Shown here: positions 26,441 through 34,765 of the stretch, piece by piece
Layout of the letters: each line of letters begins with the position of its first letter
Numbering within the stretch: the stretch's first letter is position 1
Source of the DNA: DAOTTI01 sp034437795
Lineage (GTDB): Bacteria > Chloroflexota > UBA11872 > UBA12225
Assembly: GCA_034437795.1 (NCBI GenBank)
Contig: DAOTTI010000175.1
Coordinates: 1-52,776 of the forward strand
Length of the DNA stretch: 52,776 bases
Direction: 5' to 3'
Notes under the pieces: generated by a model
Database searches by the model: none
What the model was told of the DNA's origin: nothing
Seen by the model: the letters and a program-made list of their open reading frames with translations, nothing else
Position numbers and translations under genes: made by a program

Positions 26441-28276
26441 TTGAGCATAGCGACACCACCCCACCAGCGACATCGGGCCCAGGATTCCCCGCTCTCGGGG
26501 AGCCTTCCACCAAGGATCGACGCCATCTCCCTGCCCGCCGCTTCCCCGGTGCTGCAGCTGCGGCTGGAGCGGTCGCGGCGCGCCGCCGCCCACTTCGATC
26601 GCTACGCCGCTACGCGGGCCAGATGGAAGGCGCGCAATCGCTATTACCACGCGACGCTGGAACGACTGGCGCGCCGGACCATCCCGCCCGGCGCCCGTGT
26701 CCTCGAGCTCGGGTGCGGCACCGGCGATCTGCTGGCGGGGGTGCAACCCAGCTTTGGAGTGGGGATCGACCTGAGCGAGGGCATGGTGCGCGAGGCGCGG
26801 CGGCGCTACGGGGGCCAAGCAGAGACGGAGGGGCGCCTGCACTTCCTTCGGGCAGACGCCCAGTCCATCCCGTTTCATTGCACGTTCGACTACGTCATCT
26901 GCTCCGACCTGCTGGGCCATCTGGACGACATCCAGCTCATGCTGGCCGGCCTGCACCGCGTCTGCACCCCCCAGACCAAAATCCTGATCACCTACTGGAA
27001 CTTCGCCTGGCAGCTCCCGCTGATGGCGGCCGAGCGACTGGGCCTGAAGATGCCCGAGGACCAGCAGAACTGGCTGGGTATGGCCGACGTCGACAATCTG
27101 CTGCGGCTCACCGACTTCGCGACCCTCGACCGCGGGACCACCCTGCTCGTACCAAAGCCGGTGCCCGTCCTGGCGCCGCTCTTGAATGAGCTGGGCATTC
27201 GTCTCCCCTTCCTGCGCACCATGGGGCTGATCACCTACTGGGTGGCCAGGCCACTGCCGGCACCGCTGGCCGAGCCGCTCACGTGCTCGGTGATCGTGCC
27301 CTGCCGCAACGAGGAGGACAACATTGCCGCCTGCGTAGAGCGCCTGCCTCCGCTGGGCGCGCACACCGAGCTGATCTTCGTCGATGGCGCGTCCACCGAC
27401 CGCACCAGAGAGCGGATCCTGGAGCAGATTCGACGATATGCCGGCCGGCGCGACATCAAGCTGCTTGACCAGGTCCCCGACCCGCAGGCGCCGCCTCCCC
27501 CCGAGCTGGCGCCGTTCGCGGCAACCACTGCGGTGCCTCCCCCAGGGCTGGCGCCGTTTGCGACAACGGCGGCGGCGCCGCAGGCGGCGCGGGGCATGGC
27601 TCCTCAGGACGGTGGGGCGAGCGGGAGGCCGGCCGCCCCCGCGGCAGCGCGCCAGCCGGCAGCGGGCCAGACCGCCGCTGAAGCGGGGAAGCCGGCGCCG
27701 CCGGTCAAGATGCTCCGGCTGGGCAAGGGCGATGCGGTGCGCAAGGGCTTTGCCGCCGCCAGCGGCGACGTGCTCTTCATCCTGGACGCCGACCTCACCG
27801 TCCCGCCGGAAGATCTCCCCAAGTTTCTGGCGCCGATCGCCACGGGGAAGGCGGACTTCGTCAACGGCACGCGCCTGGTCTATCCGCTGGAGGACGAGGC
27901 GATGCGGCCGATCAACCTGATCGGCAACAAGTTCTTCAGCGTGCTCTTCACCTGGCTGCTGGACCAGCGGATCAAGGACACCCTGTGCGGGACGAAGGTG
28001 CTGCGCAAGCGTGACTACGAGCGCATCGCGGCGAACCGGTCGTACTTTGGCGACTTCGACCCGTTTGGCGACTTCGACCTCCTGTTCGGCGCGGCCAGGC
28101 TCGGACTGCGGATCGTCGAGGTGCCCGTACGCTACCGGCGGCGCACCGCCGGCTACTCAAAGGTCCAGGTCTACAAGCATGGGCTCTTGCTGCTGCGGAT
28201 GAGCCTGATCGCCTTCCGCCGGCTGAAGCTGGCGCGTTGGGTGGAACGGCTCCGCTCCCTCCGGCGCGGCCAGTGA
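26441..28276 (+). CDS. SAM methyltransferase - GT2 glycosyltransferase fusion
   Basis: 611 residues from TTG 26441. Residues ~50-270 are a class I methyltransferase (RVLELGCGTGDLLAG, VGIDLSEGMVREARRRYG, LHFLRADAQSIPF, FDYVICSDLLGHLDDI). Residues ~283-600 are a GT-A transferase (CSVIVPCRNEEDNIAACV, ELIFVDGASTDRT, DAVRKGFAAASGDVLFILDADL, VNGTRLVYPLEDEAMRP, KDTLCGTKVLRKRDY, VPVRYRRRTAGYSKV). Such fusions occur in glycan loci. Odd: about 80 Pro/Ala-rich residues (roughly 344-422) are inserted inside the GT domain between IKLLDQ and MLRLGKGDAVRKG, positions that are nearly adjacent in normal relatives. Probably cytoplasmic, making a glycosylated lipid carrier and a methylated product. Confidence 0.85.
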   Translation: MSIATPPHQRHRAQDSPLSGSLPPRIDAISLPAASPVLQLRLERSRRAAAHFDRYAATRARWKARNRYYHATLERLARRTIPPGARVLELGCGTGDLLAGVQPSFGVGIDLSEGMVREARRRYGGQAETEGRLHFLRADAQSIPFHCTFDYVICSDLLGHLDDIQLMLAGLHRVCTPQTKILITYWNFAWQLPLMAAERLGLKMPEDQQNWLGMADVDNLLRLTDFATLDRGTTLLVPKPVPVLAPLLNELGIRLPFLRTMGLITYWVARPLPAPLAEPLTCSVIVPCRNEEDNIAACVERLPPLGAHTELIFVDGASTDRTRERILEQIRRYAGRRDIKLLDQVPDPQAPPPPELAPFAATTAVPPPGLAPFATTAAAPQAARGMAPQDGGASGRPAAPAAARQPAAGQTAAEAGKPAPPVKMLRLGKGDAVRKGFAAASGDVLFILDADLTVPPEDLPKFLAPIATGKADFVNGTRLVYPLEDEAMRPINLIGNKFFSVLFTWLLDQRIKDTLCGTKVLRKRDYERIAANRSYFGDFDPFGDFDLLFGAARLGLRIVEVPVRYRRRTAGYSKVQVYKHGLLLLRMSLIAFRRLKLARWVERLRSLRRGQ

Positions 28277-28296
28277 GACCAGTCGGGCGCCACTGC

Positions 28297-28434
28297 CGCG
28301 ACCGAGCCAAGCGGGCGCTGGCCAAGGACCCCGACGGTCGCTCCGCCTCCGCCGCCGATATGGGACAGGCGCTCAGGCAGGCGCTCGACGTAGCCGGCGC
28401 CGACGCTGCCCCTCCCCGACCGCCGGTGGCCTGA
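28297..28434 (+). pseudogene. C-terminal relic of a Ser/Thr protein kinase domain
   Basis: The frame gives RDRAKRALAKDPDGRSASAA then DMGQALRQALD and stops after a Pro/Ala tail. The RALAKDPxxRxxSAxxMxxAL pattern is the closing subdomain (XI) of bacterial PknB-like kinases. No catalytic part is present upstream: the preceding bases belong to the GT2 fusion gene. So it is a fragment left by deletion or recombination. Length and lack of a ribosome site make expression unlikely. Confidence 0.6.
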
Positions 28435-28497
28435 GCGCCGGCCAGATCGCCTCGCCCCGTTCGCACGTGGCCCGCCGCTCGGTACCCTTGAGCCGCC

Positions 28498-30177
28498 ATG
28501 GTTACGCGACTGCGGACGCAGCACGCCCCAGCCCCCCAGCGCCCGTCCTGGTCGGGGGACCCGCCGTCCATCCTGCACGCTCTCATCGACGCCTGCCGGC
28601 GCGCCCCGCAGAAGGCCTGCATCGTCTTCGAGGGCCGGCGCTACACCTACGCGGACGTTCTCCGGCGGGCCGCTGGCTGGGCCGGCGCGATGCGCGCCAG
28701 CGGCCTGCGGCCGGGCGAGCGCGTCGCCCTCTACCTGGAGAACTGCCCCGACCTCCTCTTCGCCTATCTGGGCGCCCACCTGGCAGGGGCCATCGTCGTG
28801 CCGGTGAACGTGCAGTACCGCCAGGTGGAGCTGCGCCACATCTTCAGCGATGCCGGCGTCCGGTTGTGCGTCACCGATGCCGAGCGGGTGGCCGAGCTCC
28901 AGCGCGTCGCCCCCGAGCTACCGGCGCTGGAACTGGTGGTAGTCGTCCCAGCGAAGGACGAAGGGCCGGAAGCCGGACCGCGAGCGGGCGGGACTCTTGG
29001 TCCGGCGGCGGACGACGGACCTCAGCGCCGGCAGGGCGACCTCCGTCTCTGTGCCGGCCCGTCGTTTCTGGCCACCGCCAGCGGGGGGGCCGAAAACCCC
29101 GGCGCCTGGCCCCTGCCCCGGCCGGACGACGTGGCGCTGATCGCCTACACCTCGGGCACCACCGGGCGCGCCAAGGGGGCCATGCTCACCCACGGCAACC
29201 TGGCTGCCAATAGCGTGGCCGTCACCACTGCCTGGCGCTGGACCGCCGACGACGTCCTGCTTCTAGCGCTCCCGCTCTTCCACATCCACGGGCTGGGCGT
29301 GGGGTGGCACGGCACGGTCGTGGCGGGGAGCACGGTCGAGCTGCGCCGGCGCTTCGACGCGGCGGAGGTCTACGACACCCTGCTCCAGGGCACGGTGACC
29401 ATGTTCTTTGGCGTGCCCACGATGTACACGCGCCTGATCGCCGAAGCCAGGCGCCGCGCGGAGCGCCCCGCGCCCATCCGCCTCTACGTCTCCGGCTCGG
29501 CGCCGCTCAGCGTGCAGACCTTCGAGGAGTTCGAGCGCCTGTTCGGGCAGTGCATCCTGGAACGCTACGGCATGACCGAGACGATCATGAACCTGACCAA
29601 CCCGTATGATGGGGAGCGGCGCCCCGGCACGGTGGGCCTGCCCTTCCCGGGGCAGGAGGCGCGGGTGGTGGACCTCCAGACCCGCCGGCCCGTGCCGGAC
29701 GGGACCGTGGGCGAGATCCAGGTGCGCGGGCCACACGTCTTTAAGGGCTACTGGCAGAACCCGCAGGCCACCGCCGAGGCGTTCGACGACGAAGGCTGGT
29801 TCAATACCGGCGATCTGGGGTGGCGCAGCCCCGACGGCTACTTCACCATCTCCGGCCGCGCGAAGGAGCTGATCATCAGCGGGGGCTACAACATCTACCC
29901 GCGGGAGGTGGAGGAGGTCCTGGCCACGCATCCCGGCATCGCCGAGGCCGCCGTGCTCGGCCTGCCGGACCCCGAGTATGGCGAGCAGGTCGTCGCCGCC
30001 GTCGTGCGCCGGCCGCGAGCCGACGTCACCGCCGAGGCGCTGGTCGACTTCTGCCGCGAGCGCCTGGCCAGCTACAAGAAGCCCCGCCGGGTCGTTTTTC
30101 TTGACGCGCTACCGCGCAATGCCCTGGGCAAGGTCCAGAAGCACGTGCTGCGCGCGCAGCTCGCGGCGGGCCACTAA
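28498..30177 (+). CDS. AMP-forming acyl-CoA synthetase, MatB/ACSF3-like
   Basis: 559 residues with all ANL-superfamily motifs: IAYTSGTTGRAKGAMLTHGN (phosphate loop, ~215), LLLALPLFHIHGLGVGWHG, LYVSGSAPLS, ERYGMTETIMNLTNPYDG, GWFNTGDLGW, GRAKELIISGGYNIYPREVE and the C-terminal NALGKVQK lysine. The PLFHIHGL and GMTETxMNxxNPYDGxRxxGTVG phrases are those of malonyl-CoA synthetases, so the acid may be short or dicarboxylic. A general fatty-acyl specificity cannot be excluded. Residues ~150-205 are a variable low-complexity insert. Single gene between the kinase relic and a convergent S1 gene. Confidence 0.85.
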   Translation: MVTRLRTQHAPAPQRPSWSGDPPSILHALIDACRRAPQKACIVFEGRRYTYADVLRRAAGWAGAMRASGLRPGERVALYLENCPDLLFAYLGAHLAGAIVVPVNVQYRQVELRHIFSDAGVRLCVTDAERVAELQRVAPELPALELVVVVPAKDEGPEAGPRAGGTLGPAADDGPQRRQGDLRLCAGPSFLATASGGAENPGAWPLPRPDDVALIAYTSGTTGRAKGAMLTHGNLAANSVAVTTAWRWTADDVLLLALPLFHIHGLGVGWHGTVVAGSTVELRRRFDAAEVYDTLLQGTVTMFFGVPTMYTRLIAEARRRAERPAPIRLYVSGSAPLSVQTFEEFERLFGQCILERYGMTETIMNLTNPYDGERRPGTVGLPFPGQEARVVDLQTRRPVPDGTVGEIQVRGPHVFKGYWQNPQATAEAFDDEGWFNTGDLGWRSPDGYFTISGRAKELIISGGYNIYPREVEEVLATHPGIAEAAVLGLPDPEYGEQVVAAVVRRPRADVTAEALVDFCRERLASYKKPRRVVFLDALPRNALGKVQKHVLRAQLAAGH

Positions 30178-30408
30178 CCCCGATCCCGGTGGAGACGGCC
30201 GGCCGTTTCATCCGGCGCTGGCGCCCCAACGGGGCATGACGGCTCATTGGCAAGCGGCGTCCTCACCGCCGCCCACTCCGCGGGCTCCGGCTCTCCAAAA
30301 GGCAGAAGGAACGCCTCACCGGCCCCGTACCGCTCGCGCCCGGTCCCGATCCTGGCCTCACGGCCGGCGATGGCCGCCCGCTTCCATGGGACACCAGGCG
30401 ATGCCCCG
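30178..30408. repeat. Convergent spacer with spacer-repeat copy
   Basis: Bases ~30253-30325 contain cctcaccgccgcccactccg, cgggctccggctctcc and aggcagaaggaac. This is the variant of the spacer repeat also seen at 37528, 38596 and 49018. No coding region is visible; the position between convergent genes suits a terminator. Confidence 0.6.
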
Positions 30409-30924
30409 CTATGCCCCGCCCCGCAGCCGGCGTAGGATCTCCTCCTGCTGCTTGCGCGCCCGCTCGCTCGCCAGGGTCGTGCGTGGCGGGGCCGGCGCCA
30501 CGATCTTCGGCGCCGCCGGCAGCTCGGGAGGAGGCGGGATACGGCGCCGGCGCGTGGCCCGCTCCTTCGCCTCCGGAGGCGGTTCCAGCAACCCCATCAG
30601 CGAGGCGGTGGCCGTGCCGCTGGCGCGGTCCAGCTGCGTGATCCGCACGGGCTGCATCGCCCCCTTTTCCATCAGCTCCCGCACCTTGGGCATGGACTTG
30701 GCCGGGATCTCCGACAGGGGAATGAACGCTGGCTCGCCGCTCTCCAACTGGATGTCCGCCAGCACGCCCCCGCGGACCATGCGCGTGATCACGCCTTCCA
30801 CCACCATCCCGGGGCGGAGGTGTGCCAGGCGGCGGCGCGGGAGCTTGGCGGCGGGGTGGTCCGGCGGGACCGTAGCGGGGGGATGGCGCCGTTGCATGCT
30901 CTGCTCGTACAAGGATGATAGCAA
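30409..30924 (-). CDS. S1-domain RNA-binding protein
   Basis: 171 residues. Residues ~36-110 form an S1/OB domain: LRPGMVVEGVITRMVRGGVL, then ADIQLESGEPAFIPLSEIP, RELMEKGAMQPVRITQLDRA and TASLMGLLEP. The tail is Pro/Arg rich with a basic closing helix (ERARKQQEEILRRLRGG), likely RNA-contacting. ATG 30897 (MQRRHPP) is an alternative start. Small single-S1 proteins are general RNA-binding or ribosome-associated factors; no more specific role can be given. Convergent with the acyl-CoA synthetase. Confidence 0.75.
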   Translation of the reverse strand: MLSSLYEQSMQRRHPPATVPPDHPAAKLPRRRLAHLRPGMVVEGVITRMVRGGVLADIQLESGEPAFIPLSEIPAKSMPKVRELMEKGAMQPVRITQLDRASGTATASLMGLLEPPPEAKERATRRRRIPPPPELPAAPKIVAPAPPRTTLASERARKQQEEILRRLRGGA

Positions 30925-31261
30925 CCTGGAGCGCCTGCGCCGCCCGCGCCGGCGCGGGCATGCGCAACATATCCGGATCAGCGGCCGCAGGAGACCTCAC
31001 CTCCTTCGGCCGGGGCCGCGCCACACCGGCCTCTTGCCCCGCCCCCCTCTCCGACACGGAGAGAGGGAACGACGGTCATGGGGAGAGGGCGTCACCCGCG
31101 GCGGCCCCGCCGTCCCCGCTCCGACGCGGAGAGGGGGACGACGGCCATAGCCCCGCGCTATCCGGACCTGTCGCGCACGGCCCGTCCCCGGGTCCAGGCG
31201 GAGAGCTAGCAGGAGACGGTCCCCGCGTTGGGGTGGGGCGCGGGGCAGGTCCGGGCCGTCG
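30925..31261. repeat. Spacer made of spacer-repeat units
   Basis: No gene. Contains ctccttcggccggggccgcg (from ~31000), ctctccgacacggagagagg (from ~31045) with aacgacggtcatgg, and ctccgacgcggagaggggga (from ~31118) with cgacggccat. A third remnant lies around 31190-31230. The units match those at 34965, 43330 and 45056. Confidence 0.7.
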
Positions 31262-31972
31262 TCAAGCCTGGCCGCGCGGTTCGGGGCGCAGGCCGCGGGC
31301 AACGAAGATGGCCTCGGCGCCCTGCTTGCGCATCAGACGGACGGCCTGCTCGATGCGCCCTTCATCCGTGCTGCACACGGTCAGCACCGGCTGGCCGGCC
31401 GCAATCCGCTCGGCAAATGCCTCCAGCTGGTCCGCCGGCAGCCCCAGCGACGCGAGCGCCCCCGCGGTCCCACCCAGGGCGGCGCCCGTGGCCCCGGCGA
31501 TGGCCGCCGCGTGGTTCGGCCGACCCAGCACCCACACGCCCCCGCCGGGGGCCGGCTCTAGAGGAATGCGGAATGTCTTGACGCCCACCAGCCATTTGGA
31601 GAGGTCGCCCAGCAGAAACGGCGTCAGGATCGAGTTATACCCCGCCATCAGCGCGGCGGGGCTCGGCGGCGGCCGGTGCGGGTCGATCACGTCCAGCAGC
31701 CACTCGATGGGGTTGAAGCCCCGCCGGCGGTGCGCCGCCAGGATCGTCTCCAGGCCTTCCGCCGTCGTCGGATCGGCCTCCAGGGGGATGGCGAAGCCGA
31801 CGATGTCTTCCGTGGCGCGCGCCGCCCGCAGCGCCCGCAGGACGGCCAGCAAGCCGTCCAGGGTCTTGAAGGCCCCGCCGGCCACACTCGCGGCGGGGGC
31901 CGTCGGGATCGCCGCGCCGCGGCTCGGGCGGGCCGCACGGTCAGGCGCCACCGGCGCTTCCACGGCAGTCAT
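31262..31972 (-). CDS. Conserved hypothetical protein with general-stress (YflT)-like C-terminal domain
   Basis: 236 residues. Residues ~35-100 are alpha/beta (FKTLDGLLAVLRALRAARAT). The region AAAIAGATGAALGGTAGALA is a Gly/Ala-rich hairpin or membrane-seeking helix, followed by LPADQLEAFAERIAAGQPVL and IEQAVRLMRKQGAEAIFVAR. That layout (flexible helix pair, glycine-rich segment, then a second ferredoxin-like strand set) resembles heat-induced stress proteins of the YflT/DUF1269 kind, but the match is by pattern only. Start overlaps the preceding gene end (ATGA), so both are one unit. No catalytic residues evident. Confidence 0.65.
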   Translation of the reverse strand: MTAVEAPVAPDRAARPSRGAAIPTAPAASVAGGAFKTLDGLLAVLRALRAARATEDIVGFAIPLEADPTTAEGLETILAAHRRRGFNPIEWLLDVIDPHRPPPSPAALMAGYNSILTPFLLGDLSKWLVGVKTFRIPLEPAPGGGVWVLGRPNHAAAIAGATGAALGGTAGALASLGLPADQLEAFAERIAAGQPVLTVCSTDEGRIEQAVRLMRKQGAEAIFVARGLRPEPRGQA

Positions 31973-32424
31973 GCGGCAGCTCCGGCCGCAGCGGCGGCCC
32001 TGGCGCCGGCAGGCTCCCGCGCCCCGGCGCGCTCCTTGGCGCGCTGCGCCGCCCGCTGCTTCATGCGGTAGAGGTAGCGCGCCTCCAGCAGCCGGCGCGC
32101 CCGCGCCGGCTTATCGGGGTCAATGGAGACCATCGCCAGCAGCGAGTTCGGCTCGATGTCGTAGTAGCTCATCCAGTCGGCCAGATCGACGGCCCGCGCG
32201 TCGTCGTCCAGCGCCTGCTCCTGCTCCAGTTGCCAGAGGTAGAGGGCAGTGAGATCAGGCGGGCGGCGGCCGTGGGTCTCGAAGTAGCGGTCAACCATCG
32301 CCTGGAACTCGTGGATGTGGTCGTAGTAGTACTTCGGCGACTGCTCCATGCAGGCCGTGGCCCGGCGCTCCGCCGGCACGCGCCCGCCCACCGAGCGCCA
32401 GGCGCTCAGATTCAGAAACCCCAT
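31969..32424 (-). CDS. Conserved hypothetical protein
   Basis: 151 residues. No family recognised. The middle is alpha-helical and rich in Tyr, Asp and Glu (SPKYYYDHIHEFQAMVDRYF, LYLWQLEQEQALDDDARAVD, WMSYYDIEPNSLLAMVSIDP); the C-terminal ~35 residues are a basic, then Ala-rich tail. No signal peptide or membrane segment. It sits 28 bases behind the O-methyltransferase-like gene and overlaps the next gene by four bases, so it belongs to a three-gene leftward operon. ATG near residue 26 (MEQSPKYYY) is an alternative start. Confidence 0.6.
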   Translation of the reverse strand: MGFLNLSAWRSVGGRVPAERRATACMEQSPKYYYDHIHEFQAMVDRYFETHGRRPPDLTALYLWQLEQEQALDDDARAVDLADWMSYYDIEPNSLLAMVSIDPDKPARARRLLEARYLYRMKQRAAQRAKERAGAREPAGARAAAAAGAAA

Positions 32425-32452
32425 CGCTCTCTCACCGAATGCCGGCCAGATT

Positions 32453-33118
32453 CTAGCGCTTCAGGCTGATGGCTACGCCATCGCGGATGGGCACGATGCA
32501 CGTCTCCAACTGGGGATGCGTCATCAGGCGCCGGTTGTACTCGGCGATGCCGGCGGCCGCGCCAGCCGGCGCCGCGTCGGCCACCTGGCCCCCGCACAGG
32601 ACGTTGTCGCTCAGCAGCACGCCTCCGCGCCGCAGCAGGGGCAGGCTCAGCTCGAGAAAGCGCACCTGGTTCGGCACGCCCCCCGTCTCGCCCGCTCCCG
32701 AGCGCAACAGGTCGTTGAAGATCAGATCGTATGCCTCCGCCTCCAGTCGCGGCAGGATCTCCAGCGCATTGCCCCGCAGCAGCGTGACCCGCCCGGCGGC
32801 GCGGCTGCGGCGGAAGTTCTGCTCCGCGATGGCCGCTCGCTCCGGATCAAGCTCGATCGTCTCGATCGTGGCGCCAAACGGCTCCGTGGCGGCCGCCAGC
32901 CACAGGGCTGAATATCCCGTGCACGCCCCCAGCTCCAGGATGCGCCTGGGGCGGCTCAGCCCCGCCAGCACGTACAGGAAGCGCCCCTCGATCGGGCCGA
33001 CGATGGGCAGGCGATTGGCTCGGGCGTGGGCCTCCACCTCCGCCAGCAGCGGATCGCGCGGCGGCAGGACGCTCTCGATGTACTGTTCGATATAGGGGGC
33101 GGTAATCGGTTCTGGCAT
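32453..33118 (-). CDS. O-methyltransferase, COMT/CCoAMT-like family 3
   Basis: 221 residues, the family's usual size. RFLYVLAGLSRPRRILELGA and CTGYSALWLAAAT give motif I; TIETIELDPERAAIAEQNF the strand-2 acid; YDLIFNDLLRSG replaces the usual IFIDxDK motif; LLRRGGVLLSDNVLCGGQVA and IPIRDGVAISLKR close the domain. Such enzymes methylate catechol-type or other small hydroxyls with a divalent metal. Here the metal-binding Asp-Asp/Asn set is only partly obvious. First gene of the three-gene operon; substrate unknown. Confidence 0.85.
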   Translation of the reverse strand: MPEPITAPYIEQYIESVLPPRDPLLAEVEAHARANRLPIVGPIEGRFLYVLAGLSRPRRILELGACTGYSALWLAAATEPFGATIETIELDPERAAIAEQNFRRSRAAGRVTLLRGNALEILPRLEAEAYDLIFNDLLRSGAGETGGVPNQVRFLELSLPLLRRGGVLLSDNVLCGGQVADAAPAGAAAGIAEYNRRLMTHPQLETCIVPIRDGVAISLKR

Positions 33119-33396
33119 GGTGGTCGTCCTTCGGGCTAGAGGGCTACCGCGTTACAGGGCGACGCGGCGTCCAGGCTGGACCTGTGTCGCTCCCGTGCGG
33201 TGCTGCGCCACGGGTGCACGTGGTCCGTGTGAAGCCGGCACTCTGCGGGATTGCGCGGGAAGGCCCCTGGGCCCAGCGTGTGGGGGGCGTGCTGCGCTGC
33301 GGTGCAGGGGCTCGAGGATGAGAGAGGGTATCGACCAGATCCGCACCAGACGGCACGTGCCGCGCTGCAGCACCGGTCGGCGGGGGGAAGGGGCAT

Positions 33397-34416
33397 CTAC
33401 GAGATCCGCACCTCGCGCCGTGTACGCGACGACTCTTCACAGGCGTTCAGCACGGCCACGATGTGGCGGGCCTGCTCCACGCTGACGGCCTCAGGGGCAT
33501 CCTGCTCGATGCACTCGATCAGCTTGGCCAGCTCCACCGTGGCCGTGTCCACCCGCTCCAGGGGGACCTCCTGCCACTGGCCGGCCCGCTCGCCCGGCAC
33601 GGTCCGGAAGAGCTGCCGGCGGTCGACCACCTTGAGCATGGCCTCGGTGCAGCTGATCTCGATCACGCCACCGCTCTGCTCGATGCCCGCGCCGGGCTTA
33701 TCCTTGAACCCCGTGTGGGCGATGGTACATGGCACGCCGTTCTCCAGCTCCAGGTAAGCCATGGCGCAATCGTCGGCCCCAATGGCGTGGTAGCGAGTAC
33801 CCACGAAGGCCTTTACCGCCGCCACGCGGCTGTTAAGGATGAACGTCAGCCGGTCCACCATGTGCGCGCCGTTCATCAGCCACATGCCCCCGCCCTTCGC
33901 GCGGTCCAGAAACCACGCCGGGCGCCCCGCCAGGCCGAACGGCTTGTACCACTCGTCTGTGGCCAGCACCGGCTCTCCCACCTCGCCGGACTGGATCAGC
34001 TCACGCGCGCGGACGTTGGGCGCCAGGAACTGCTCCGTATGGCCGGTGAAGAGCTTCACGCCGTGCCGGCGCGCCGCCTCGATCATCCGGTCGCACTCCT
34101 CCACGGTGTCCGCCATCGGCTTCTCCACCAGGATGTGCTTGCCGGCCTGCGCCGCCTCGATCGCCACCGGGCAGTGCAGGAAGTGGGGCAGGCACAGCAC
34201 GACGATCTGAATGTCATCGCGCTCGAGCAGACGGTGGTAATCAGGGACCACGTCGCACCCCCACCGCTCGGCAAAGGCCCGTCCTCGCGCCTCATCGACC
34301 TCGCTGGCCGCAACCAGCGTGGCGCGGGGGACATTGCGCGCGGCCCGCGCATGCGCGCCGGAGATGCGTCCCGTCCCGATGATGCCGACCCCGTACGTCT
34401 TCGTCGCCACGGCCAT
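33397..34416 (-). CDS. Gfo/Idh/MocA family oxidoreductase
   Basis: 339 residues from ATG 34416 (MAVATKTYGVGIIG). Rossmann motif GIIGTGRISGAHARAARNVP, dinucleotide-site residues in VAASEVDEARG, and the catalytic-lysine motif ILVEKPMADTVEE. GGGMWLMNGAHMVDRLTFIL supplies the His/Asp region of the second domain. This subgroup usually oxidises sugars or inositols with NAD(P). It is downstream of the FliG-C-like gene (22-base gap) in one direction, an odd partner. The 278-base spacer 33119-33396 to the next gene shows no gene or named repeat. Confidence 0.88.
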   Translation of the reverse strand: MAVATKTYGVGIIGTGRISGAHARAARNVPRATLVAASEVDEARGRAFAERWGCDVVPDYHRLLERDDIQIVVLCLPHFLHCPVAIEAAQAGKHILVEKPMADTVEECDRMIEAARRHGVKLFTGHTEQFLAPNVRARELIQSGEVGEPVLATDEWYKPFGLAGRPAWFLDRAKGGGMWLMNGAHMVDRLTFILNSRVAAVKAFVGTRYHAIGADDCAMAYLELENGVPCTIAHTGFKDKPGAGIEQSGGVIEISCTEAMLKVVDRRQLFRTVPGERAGQWQEVPLERVDTATVELAKLIECIEQDAPEAVSVEQARHIVAVLNACEESSRTRREVRIS

Positions 34417-34438
34417 CCTGTGCGATCCTTCCTTTCCC

Positions 34439-34765
34439 TCACTCGCCTTCCGATAGGAGGGTGCTCTGGGCCACCTCCATGACACGCGCTCGCGCGCTCC
34501 GCACCTGCACGTCTGACGGCCCGCTGGCGCCGGGAGGCGCCGTCTGCGACATCACGGCGCGCATCGCCGACTCGATCTCCTCCGCCAGCCGCGGCCGGAC
34601 GGACCGCAGCAGGCGCGCCTTTAGCTCCTCGTCGGCCGTGGCAAAGGCGTAAGCCAGGTCGATAATGTGGACCCGCGCGGCCAATTGCCGGAGGACCTCG
34701 TCGCTGACGCGGGCAAGATCCTCAAAGGTACGGATCCGGCCGCCGAATGTGTCTAGCTGTGCCAT
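34439..34765 (-). CDS. Free-standing FliG C-terminal-domain-like protein
   Basis: 108 residues from ATG 34765 (MAQLDTFGGRI). TFEDLARVSDEVLRQLAARV, IIDLAYAFATADEELKARLL and RSVRPRLAEEIESAMRAVMS are followed by SDVQVRSARARVMEVAQSTL. This is the layout of the FliG C-terminal domain (FEDL-motif, D--LA-AL--A-EE----, --R-A--+---, DV--A+--I). No flagellar genes occur nearby, and the N and middle FliG domains are absent. In true FliG this domain carries the torque residues; here several charged positions differ. Its role is unknown: possibly a helical adaptor. Match is by motif pattern only. Confidence 0.55.
   Translation of the reverse strand: MAQLDTFGGRIRTFEDLARVSDEVLRQLAARVHIIDLAYAFATADEELKARLLRSVRPRLAEEIESAMRAVMSQTAPPGASGPSDVQVRSARARVMEVAQSTLLSEGE

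Noticed and set aside
30915..32252. 445-residue rightward frame
   Set aside because: It runs through spacer repeats and antisense to two leftward genes with overlapping start-stop coupling.
33331..33420. Apparent duplication of the Gfo/Idh gene end in its downstream spacer
   Set aside because: Only about 11 consecutive bases (agatccgcacc) match well; too short to claim a duplication.
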